A DNA stretch of 37,684 nucleotides from Thermoflexales bacterium (GTDB lineage: Bacteria > Chloroflexota > Anaerolineae > J036 > Brachytrichaceae): the NCBI GenBank assembly GCA_025057935.1, contig JANWUW010000028.1, positions 1-37,684 on the forward strand, given 5' to 3'. The notes under the pieces are model-generated. The model had not been told where the DNA came from, did not search any database, and saw only the letters and a list, made by a program, of their open reading frames with translations. A program made the translations under genes and the position numbers. Below, piece after piece: positions 26,096-32,173 of this stretch. Position 1 is the stretch's first letter. Each line of letters begins with the position of its first letter.

Positions 26096-27313
26096 ATGAC
26101 CGTCCACGAAGGAGCTCCCCCAGGGGCTGTCGCGAAGTACGACGAGCGCCAACGCGAGATTTTGCGCGGCGAGCTAGTGGGGCTGGTGGCGTTCACCATC
26201 TTGGCGCTGGGTGGCGTGATTGCGCTCTCGATGGCATTCGCCGGCGTGCGCGAGGTCAGCGGCTACCGCGCTGAGCATACTTACAACTACGCTGGCGTGC
26301 AGCAGGTGAACTTCCTGCAGTACATGGAGCGCATTGGACGCCCAGTCGCTCAGCCAAGCGCAGAGGCGCTTCAGGCTTACTCGGAGTGGGTTGCCAAGAA
26401 TCCGCGCACCGTGAATGTGCAGGTGCTTAACAAATACCTAGGCGACAAATACAACGACACTAACAACGTCTTCGCCTACATGAGCGCCTACTTCACGCCG
26501 GGCGTGGGTCAGAGCTGCGAATACTGCCACAACCTCCAGAATTTCGCCGCATACGACAAGCCGCAGAAAACAGTGGCAAAGGCGATGCTGATCATGCAGT
26601 TTGAGCTGCAGGCGAAGTGGATTGAGAACATTCCGCGACCTGAGGGTCAGCCCCTGTACCAGATCAAGTGCTACACCTGCCACTACGGTCAGGCGAAGTT
26701 CTGGAATCAGGACCTCAAAGCGAGCAACCCAGAGCTATTCGGCGTTGCTGGCGGCGGCAACCCAACGCCGCACGACATGAAGAACAACGGCATCACGCTG
26801 AACGGCAAAGTGCCAAGCAGCTACGAAGTGGTGGACGACCGCTATCTAGCCACACGCCCGGACGCCGAGGGCAACTACAACTTCTACCAAGTCACAGCCA
26901 GCAAGGACACGCCACCTGGGCTGGTGGACACCTACCGCAACCAGTATGCCATGTATCACCAGAACACCGCGCTGGGTGTGGGGTGCGACTTCTGCCACTA
27001 CGGTGGTTACTTCAAGAGCTATGTGACTGCCGATGGCGTGTTCAAGTGGCCCAAGGCGCAGGCGCGGCACATGCAAGCCATGATGCTGGACATCGCGTTG
27101 AACTGGTTCCCGCAAATGCCCAACGTCAACGACGTGACGCAGAACCAGAATTACTACGCGCAGCCCAACTGCTACATGTGCCACCGTGGCTATGTGGTGC
27201 CACCAGGCGCCGCAGAGTTCCCAGAGAAACCTGTCAAAGTGGCTGATCCTCAAATCAAGCCGCTAGTTGACCTACCGCTGCCGAAGCCGATCTTGCCGAC
27301 CAGCAGCAAGTGA
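26096..27313 (+). CDS. pufC: Reaction-centre-bound tetrahaem cytochrome c subunit
   Basis: 405-aa electron donor to the oxidised special pair. An uncleaved N-terminal helix (about residues 22-48) anchors it, and the rest faces the periplasm. Four CxxCH haem sites are seen: C141EYCH, C192YTCH, C297DFCH and C359YMCH, in the two-pair spacing normal for PufC. No lipobox cysteine is present, so anchoring is by the helix, as described for Roseiflexus. GGGAGGTGAAG lies before the ATG. A hairpin follows the stop. Confidence 0.95.
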   Translation: MTVHEGAPPGAVAKYDERQREILRGELVGLVAFTILALGGVIALSMAFAGVREVSGYRAEHTYNYAGVQQVNFLQYMERIGRPVAQPSAEALQAYSEWVAKNPRTVNVQVLNKYLGDKYNDTNNVFAYMSAYFTPGVGQSCEYCHNLQNFAAYDKPQKTVAKAMLIMQFELQAKWIENIPRPEGQPLYQIKCYTCHYGQAKFWNQDLKASNPELFGVAGGGNPTPHDMKNNGITLNGKVPSSYEVVDDRYLATRPDAEGNYNFYQVTASKDTPPGLVDTYRNQYAMYHQNTALGVGCDFCHYGGYFKSYVTADGVFKWPKAQARHMQAMMLDIALNWFPQMPNVNDVTQNQNYYAQPNCYMCHRGYVVPPGAAEFPEKPVKVADPQIKPLVDLPLPKPILPTSSK

Positions 27314-27320
27314 CCTGATG

Positions 27321-27360
27321 TAGGACGCAGCGCTCGCCGCTCAGGTGGCGCTGCGTCCTA
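27321..27360 (+). other. 13-bp hairpin between pufC and the transporter gene
   Basis: TAGGACGCAGCGC (27321-27333) pairs perfectly with 27348-27360 around a 14-base loop. AAAATAAG rather than a T-run follows on the plus strand, so it probably does not terminate efficiently. It may instead protect the 3' end of a puf message or attenuate the downstream gene, whose ATG is only 13 bases beyond and lacks a ribosome-binding site. Confidence 0.6.
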
Positions 27361-27373
27361 AAATAAGCGCGTC

Positions 27374-28702
27374 ATGTTTCTGAACAAGCGCCTGCTCCGT
27401 TTGAGCCTCTTCCAGCTCGGCTTAGGCTTCAGCGTGGTGGTCTTCAACGGCGCGCTCAATCGTGTCTTCATCGCTGAGGAGCAGATCCCCGCCGGCATGG
27501 TGGGCTGGCTGTTGAGCCTTGGGCTGTTCGTAGCGCCGATTCGTGCGCTGATGGGCTTCATGTCCGACCGCGAAAAGCGCACCTTCGGCTACCGCCGCTT
27601 CCCCTACGCTTGGTTTGGGACGGTGTTTGTGTTTCTCGCGCTTTCCTCAGCACCGTTCTCTTTGCTGCTGCTGAGCAAAGCGTCCGAGCTGAACAGCCAT
27701 GTGCCGTTCCCCGTCGGCTTCGGCATGTCCACGTTTATCTTCCTGCTGTATGCCGTGGGCTTGCACATAGGGCAGACGGGTTACCTAGCGATGGTCACCG
27801 ATCTCACACCACAGCGCGAGCGCAGCCGCGCCATGGCGTATCTGTGGGTGACCTTCATCATCGGCCAAATCATCAGCGCCTTCATCGTGAGCGCGTGGCT
27901 CGAGGATTACCACCCCTCCAAGCTGGTTCAAGTGATGCAAACGGGGGCAGTGGTGTTCTTCGTGCTAGCGGTGGCAGCGATCTGGGGACAGGAGAAACCA
28001 ATCGAGCTGGAGGAAGATCTCGATGATTTCTCCAGTAAGGTTTGGGCACTCTTTGAGGATCGCCGCATGCGGTGGTTCTTTGCGACGCTATTCATCGGCA
28101 CGCTGGGGCTAACTGCGCAAGACGTTCTGCTCGAGCCATACGGTGGGCAGGTGCTGGGCATGGCGGTGAGCGAAACGGCGCGCCTCACTGCGGCGTGGGG
28201 GATCGGGATGTTGATTGCCATGCTGATCGCATGGCGCGTGATCCCACGCTTAGAGTCGCCCTTGCCTGTGGCGCTTGCGGCTGGCTTGATTGGCATGGCA
28301 GGTTTTGGGTTGATCAGCAGCGCCAGCCTCTCGAAGCAGGTGCTGCCGTTCGTGCTGGGCGCCTCGATCATCGGCGTTGCTAGCGGCTTGTTCTTGATCT
28401 CGACGCTGGCTTGGGTGGTGAGCCTTGCAGACGTGAAGACAGCAGGGCTTTACGTGGGCATGTGGGGACTGGTTCAGACTACTGCAGCAGGCTTGGGCGC
28501 TCTCGGAGGGAGCAACCTGCGCGACCTCGTCATCCGCACCACGGGCAACGTTGCCCAGAGCTACACCACCGTATACGTCGTCGAGATGGCGCTGCTAGCA
28601 GTTGCGCTGATCTTGTTCGCCTTCATGCCGCGCGAGTTACTCGCTGTGCGCACCAAGGGACGCTCGGCATTTGCCGGCTTAACGGAGATTCCAGGTAGTT
28701 GA
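27374..28702 (+). CDS. PucC/LhaA-type (BCD family) major facilitator protein
   Basis: 442-aa membrane protein with about twelve helices, of the bacteriochlorophyll-delivery (BCD) branch of the major facilitator superfamily. Members assist assembly of light-harvesting complexes, possibly by delivering pigment. Recognisable parts are the opening RLSLFQLGLGFSVVVFNGALNRV, here abbreviated as its key residues FQLGLG and NGALNRV, then RALMGFMSDR, the FGYRRFPY loop and TPQRERSRAMAY. Location after pufC supports a role in antenna and core assembly. No ribosome-binding site is visible. The start agrees with the family beginning. Confidence 0.9.
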   Translation: MFLNKRLLRLSLFQLGLGFSVVVFNGALNRVFIAEEQIPAGMVGWLLSLGLFVAPIRALMGFMSDREKRTFGYRRFPYAWFGTVFVFLALSSAPFSLLLLSKASELNSHVPFPVGFGMSTFIFLLYAVGLHIGQTGYLAMVTDLTPQRERSRAMAYLWVTFIIGQIISAFIVSAWLEDYHPSKLVQVMQTGAVVFFVLAVAAIWGQEKPIELEEDLDDFSSKVWALFEDRRMRWFFATLFIGTLGLTAQDVLLEPYGGQVLGMAVSETARLTAAWGIGMLIAMLIAWRVIPRLESPLPVALAAGLIGMAGFGLISSASLSKQVLPFVLGASIIGVASGLFLISTLAWVVSLADVKTAGLYVGMWGLVQTTAAGLGALGGSNLRDLVIRTTGNVAQSYTTVYVVEMALLAVALILFAFMPRELLAVRTKGRSAFAGLTEIPGS

Positions 28703-28731
28703 CTCGCTCGTAAGAAGAGAGGTGAAGTGAC

Positions 28732-28899
28732 ATGCCGCTCATCCCAAGCATGGAATCCTTGCTGTGCATCGTGCTGCTGTTGATGGGGTCTGTAGGGTTG
28801 TTCGTGCTCTTCGTGTTCACGGACAACGACGCTGTAGCGCAGAGCAAACTCCCGCAGCACGCTACGGAGAAGCGCGACGAGCAAGCCTCATCAGCTTGA
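28732..28899 (+). CDS. 55-aa single-helix membrane protein, last gene of the puf operon
   Basis: An ATG at 28732, preceded by AGAGGTGAAG, opens a 55-residue protein. It has a short N-terminus (MPLIPSMES), one hydrophobic helix (about 9-30, CIVLLLMGSVGLFVLFVF) and a charged polar tail (DNDAVAQSK onward). The helix has no histidine, so it is not an antenna peptide. It lies 29 bases after the transporter gene and before the operon terminator. Size and topology resemble accessory helices of reaction-centre-antenna cores (PufX-like, or the unassigned extra helix described for Roseiflexus). That link is by position and shape only, not by sequence similarity I can demonstrate. Confidence 0.75.
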   Translation: MPLIPSMESLLCIVLLLMGSVGLFVLFVFTDNDAVAQSKLPQHATEKRDEQASSA

Positions 28900-28949
28900 C
28901 GTCGAGGGTGCTGCTTGGTCGCGCTGACTGCAAAAGCGCAGGTATCCAT

Positions 28950-28983
28950 CAGCGCCATGCGTCTACAAGGCATGGCGCTTTTT
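28950..28983 (+). terminator. Rho-independent terminator of the puf operon
   Basis: AGCGCCATGC (28950-28959) pairs perfectly with GCATGGCGCT (28969-28978) around a 9-base loop and is followed by six T. It closes the transcription unit 50 bases after the small membrane protein. Confidence 0.93.
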
Positions 28984-28997
28984 TCTTGCTGAGCAGC

Positions 28998-29028
28998 TTG
29001 ACTCATGGGAGGAGCGCGCCCGTATAAT
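28998..29028 (+). promoter_or_regulatory. Promoter of the glutaredoxin gene
   Basis: TATAAT (29023-29028) is preceded by TTGACT (28998-29003) at a long 19-base spacing. It lies between the puf terminator and the glutaredoxin-like gene, giving that gene its own transcription start about 25 bases before the ATG. Confidence 0.55.
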
Positions 29029-29060
29029 GCTCGCAACGATTTAGGAGGCGCACCTGAGGT

Positions 29061-29342
29061 ATGGCAGAGGGCGTGATCAAGTTCTACGGCGCAATGTGGT
29101 GTGGCGACACGCGCCGTGCGCGCGCTTGGTTTGATAGCAACAACATCCCTTACGAGTGGATCGACGTAGACAAAGATCCTGAAGCGGAAGCTTTCGTCAA
29201 GTCGGTGAACAAAGGCATGCGGAGCATCCCTACCATTGTGTTTGCTGATGGTTCAATCCTCGTTGAGCCAAGCACGCGCAAGCTGGAAGAGCATGCGCGC
29301 AAGCTCGGGCTGATCACAGCTCCGCAGGCGGTGGACCTCTGA
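29061..29342 (+). CDS. Glutaredoxin/mycoredoxin-like protein with a CGDT active site
   Basis: 93-aa thioredoxin-fold protein. The redox site reads WCGDT, so the second cysteine of the usual CxxC is threonine and the protein must act by a monothiol mechanism or bind a low-molecular-weight thiol. The cis-proline is in SIPTIVF, and FADGSILVEPS is the typical end of the mycoredoxin fold. AGGAGG (29043-29048) is a little far from the ATG (12 bases). It may protect proteins near the photosystem from oxidation; the position alone suggests this. Confidence 0.85.
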   Translation: MAEGVIKFYGAMWCGDTRRARAWFDSNNIPYEWIDVDKDPEAEAFVKSVNKGMRSIPTIVFADGSILVEPSTRKLEEHARKLGLITAPQAVDL

Positions 29343-29361
29343 TTCGCAGACGGCGGCTGGA

Positions 29362-30048
29362 ATGCAGTCGCGCCGACCCGCGCTCTCGCCTGTGCTCATC
29401 GGCTGCAGCGTAGCCGCTGCACTGATGGCGCTAGGGGTGTTAGGGGCAGCGCTCGTCGTCGGCGCGGCGCTGCGCGAGACTGCCCAGCGTGTCTCGCAGG
29501 CGAACCCGCTGCGCGTCTTGCCGACGTTGTTGCCTGCAAGCACGCCCACGATTGTGCCGCGCGGATTCGCGGTGCTGCAGTTGCGTACGTTAGGCGAGCT
29601 TGCCACTGCTCAGAAGACAGTGGCTACAGTGGTCGAAGCCGAAAAGGCGCGTGTGGGGAACATCCTCTACGAGCGCTTGCTTCTGGTCGCCTGCGGGCGC
29701 GTGAAGGCAGGGGTGCGGCTAGAGGAACTCACCGAAGCCGACCTCATGGTGAGCGCCGACGGAAACACTGTGCGCGTGCGCCTGCCGCAGCCCGTGATCC
29801 TTGACGCCTACTTGATTGACGATGCCAGCCAGCGCTGCACAACGCGCGTGTATGACCGCACCAATCTGCTGATCTTGCCTGAGACAAAGGAGCTGGAGTC
29901 GCAGGCGCGCGAGAAAGCTGTGGAGGCGATTCGGCAAGTGGCGGTGGACTCGGGATTACTCGACGAAGCTTATCGAAGCGCGCAGATTGCTGTCGAGCGT
30001 GTGCTGCTTCGCGTTGGATTCAAGCGCGTGGAGTTCGTCGAGGATTAG
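29362..30048 (+). CDS. DUF4230 family membrane-anchored protein
   Basis: 228-aa protein with an N-terminal transmembrane helix (about 10-37) and a soluble, probably extracytoplasmic domain. The central pattern VKAGVRLEELTEADL, VRVRLPQPVILDAYL and the helical C-terminus (AREKAVEAIRQVAVDSGL) fit DUF4230, whose function is unknown. It starts 19 bases after the glutaredoxin gene, with which it is probably co-transcribed. It converges with the cytochrome gene, 9 bases apart. Confidence 0.8.
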   Translation: MQSRRPALSPVLIGCSVAAALMALGVLGAALVVGAALRETAQRVSQANPLRVLPTLLPASTPTIVPRGFAVLQLRTLGELATAQKTVATVVEAEKARVGNILYERLLLVACGRVKAGVRLEELTEADLMVSADGNTVRVRLPQPVILDAYLIDDASQRCTTRVYDRTNLLILPETKELESQAREKAVEAIRQVAVDSGLLDEAYRSAQIAVERVLLRVGFKRVEFVED

Positions 30049-30057
30049 CGCCGATTT

Positions 30058-30927
30058 TCATTCCTCGGGCACCGTTACCTCTTGCGGCCCGGCGCCCACC
30101 TCTCGGTGACAGCGCTCACATGCTGGTTTGACAACGTTTCTCCAGTCTAAGTAGCGCGGCGTGTCAAGGCTGCGGTGCGCTTGGTGGCAGCTCGAACACT
30201 GCAGCGTAGTGGTGTAGAGCGTTAAGCCGCGCGCGATCAACAGTGCGCCCTCTGCTTCACTCATGCCGCGCGGCAGGCGCAAGGGCGCGCCTTCGAGCCA
30301 CAGCCTGTATGCCGCCGGCAGCATGTTGTGCGTGTGATTGTCCATCCCAACGCGCAGCAGCGTATCCATGTGACACTGAGCGCACCCCTCGTTGGAGAGA
30401 TGCGGGACATGCAAGGCAAGCGCAGTGGGCGCTGTTGTCTGTGTCACGCCGTTCACAACAGTGGCGGTGATGGCGGTTTTCTCGATGCGACGGTCATCTG
30501 CACCAGCTAACCAACGCGCTGCCATGTGGGCACTCAGCCAGAGCGTCTCCGCGCGCGCGCGTGTGCTGCCATTGCCGCGATGGCAATCAATGCAGCGCAG
30601 CGTCTCGCCGATGCCATGGAGGTGTTGGTAGTGGTAGCTGGCGAGGTCGGGCGCAATTGCGCCGCCCATCGCTACCTGCGCGCGCTCAACGTAGGCACGA
30701 TGTTGTGGCGTGTGGCAACTCAGGCAGGCTTGGTCGGATTCCTGCCATTCCAGCACGGCTTGTGCGCCGCCGAGCGCCATACCGCTGAAGAGCAGTGCTG
30801 CGACGCCAAGCCCAACCCAGCGCAAGGAATTGGGGACACGCCGTCGAGGGAGATACCAGCCCTCTTCTGATAAGTTCAGCTCATCGTCGTCGGGGAAGGT
30901 GTAGGTTGGCGGCAGGTAACGCGGCAT
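30058..30927 (-). CDS. Membrane-anchored pentahaem cytochrome c
   Basis: 289-aa protein with a cytoplasmic N-terminus, one membrane helix (about 35-58) and an extracytoplasmic part with five CxxCH haem sites: C68LSCH, C112IDCH, C182AQCH, C244SSCH and C270ERCH. The layout resembles NapC/NirT or cytochrome c3-type quinol-oxidising electron carriers but does not match either exactly. It may move electrons between the quinone pool and a periplasmic partner, possibly PufC. The open frame extends to 31113, but the ATG at 30927, before PRYLPPTYTFPDDD, is preferred: the extra part overlaps lgt and is not protein-like. It follows lgt by 8 bases on the same strand. Confidence 0.85.
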   Translation of the reverse strand: MPRYLPPTYTFPDDDELNLSEEGWYLPRRRVPNSLRWVGLGVAALLFSGMALGGAQAVLEWQESDQACLSCHTPQHRAYVERAQVAMGGAIAPDLASYHYQHLHGIGETLRCIDCHRGNGSTRARAETLWLSAHMAARWLAGADDRRIEKTAITATVVNGVTQTTAPTALALHVPHLSNEGCAQCHMDTLLRVGMDNHTHNMLPAAYRLWLEGAPLRLPRGMSEAEGALLIARGLTLYTTTLQCSSCHQAHRSLDTPRYLDWRNVVKPACERCHREVGAGPQEVTVPEE

Positions 30928-30935
30928 GGGAAATC

Positions 30936-31793
30936 TCAAGCCGGGCGCGGGCTTGGGCGCTGGCGTGGCAAGACGAGGTGATTCAGTGCTATGATCGTGC
31001 AGCCCACACCAACTAAACCCAAACCCACAATCACCGCTGTGGGCAGAGCGCCGATCGTCCAAGCGTCGGGTCGGAACAGCAGCTCGATCCACGAGCGTCC
31101 CGCGCCATACCAAATGAAATAAGCCGCTGCGAGGTCAGCAGGCTTCAGGTGTGCGACGCTGCGGCGGCTCAGCCAGAGCATCAGCAAGAAGCCCACGAAG
31201 TTCCACGCTGATTCGTAGAAGAACGTGGGATGAAAGCGCGTCTCGGGTGGGTAGAGGTTGAGATCGGTGAAGTCAATGCTCGGTGTTCGAATGCGGTAGG
31301 GCGGGGCGATGGTAATGCCCCACCAGCTCACGCCAGTTGGTCCGCCGTAGAGCTCTTGGTTGAAGTAGTTGCCCCAGCGCCCGATCGCCTGACCGAGTGC
31401 TAGACCCGGCGCAATGCTGTCGCAGAGCGCGCGCAGATCTACACGATACCGCCGTGCGACAATCAGCACACCAACCGCGCCGCCGAGCAAGCCGCCAAAG
31501 ATGCCCAGTCCACCGTTCCAAATCGCGAAGATCTGGAACAGGTTTCGGCTGTAATACGCCCAGCCGCTGCCGCTGCCGTCGTTGGGAGAGGAAAACACAT
31601 GATACAGGCGCGCGCCTATAATGCCCAAGCCGGCTACCCACACTACACCGTCCCAGGCGACGTTGGGGTTGATGCCGCGTCGGCGCAGCTCAAGCGCAGC
31701 GATGTAAGTCCCCACAAAAATGCCGAGCGTGACCAGTATGCCGTACCAGTGCACCTTGATTATGCCTAGATCGAGCGCCACGCGCGGGTCCAT
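30936..31793 (-). CDS. lgt: Prolipoprotein diacylglyceryl transferase
   Basis: 285-aa inner-membrane enzyme that attaches diacylglycerol to the lipobox cysteine of prolipoproteins, such as the fasciclin protein in this window. The signature GRWGNYFNQE (138-147) is present, as is the N-terminal HWYGIL (15-20) and the HPTFFYES region with its conserved His. The ATG at 31793 is preferred over an earlier one at 31865, because DPRVALDLGIIKVHWYG is the normal beginning and a TATAAT lies 10 bases before this ATG. Confidence 0.93.
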   Translation of the reverse strand: MDPRVALDLGIIKVHWYGILVTLGIFVGTYIAALELRRRGINPNVAWDGVVWVAGLGIIGARLYHVFSSPNDGSGSGWAYYSRNLFQIFAIWNGGLGIFGGLLGGAVGVLIVARRYRVDLRALCDSIAPGLALGQAIGRWGNYFNQELYGGPTGVSWWGITIAPPYRIRTPSIDFTDLNLYPPETRFHPTFFYESAWNFVGFLLMLWLSRRSVAHLKPADLAAAYFIWYGAGRSWIELLFRPDAWTIGALPTAVIVGLGLVGVGCTIIALNHLVLPRQRPSPRPA

Positions 31794-31803
31794 AGGGGAC
31801 GAG

Positions 31804-31809
31804 ATTATA
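31804..31809 (-). promoter_or_regulatory. lgt: -10 box directly before lgt, implying a near-leaderless mRNA
   Basis: TATAAT on the minus strand ends 10 bases before the lgt ATG, so transcription would begin only a few bases ahead of the start codon. No ribosome-binding site fits in between. No good -35 is seen at 17 bases. Confidence 0.45.
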
Positions 31810-31918
31810 GGAGGCTCGAATAAAAGCGCGGATGAGGAGAGCAGCCAACTTTCTAGCCAGCACATTGCTGCTCTGCCTCACTTGCGGTGTCAACAACGTG
31901 CTCGCAAAAGCGAAGGCA

Positions 31919-31985
31919 CGTCATCCCCAAGAAAGCAGGGTCCCAGCGGAGCGCATTCCCAGACGCCCGCTTACGTGGGCATGAC
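31919..31985. repeat. REP-like palindromic element (degenerate)
   Basis: The ends are imperfect inverted copies: GTCATCCCCAAGAAAGCAGGG on the left (written here as its key parts GTCATCCCC and AAGCAGGG) and CCCGCTTACGTGGGCATGAC on the right. This is the form of the widespread GTCATTCCCGCGAAAGCGGG-type intergenic repeats found in many bacterial phyla. Only one copy is present in the window. Confidence 0.55.
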
Positions 31986-32076
31986 AATGAGGTGCACGCC
32001 ACATTCTCGCTTTTCAGCGTCGCAATCGGCGCCTGGCTAACCTTTCTGTCTCTTCAGCGGTTGTGCCGTTGCAGAG

Positions 32077-32082
32077 TATAAT
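32077..32082 (+). promoter_or_regulatory. rpoB: Candidate -10 box of rpoB
   Basis: TATAAT lies 91 bases before the rpoB ATG. The nearest -35-like sequence, TTCAGC, is at 18 bases and weak. It implies that rpoB is transcribed from its own promoter rather than from an upstream ribosomal-protein gene. Confidence 0.5.
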
Positions 32083-32173
32083 CTCAGCTTTGCGCGAACT
32101 TGTCAGGCGCTTTGAGCATCCAGAACCCCAGCAGCCTGATGCGTGTTGACCCATTCACGAGGACGGTGAACGG

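Larger units (their letters stand above)
31794..32173. other. Divergent control region between lgt and rpoB
   Basis: No gene is supported in these 380 bases. Near lgt there is a minus-strand TATAAT (31804-31809). In the middle is a degenerate REP-like palindrome (31919-31985). Near rpoB there is a plus-strand TATAAT (32077-32082). The rest shows no structure I can interpret. Confidence 0.6.
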
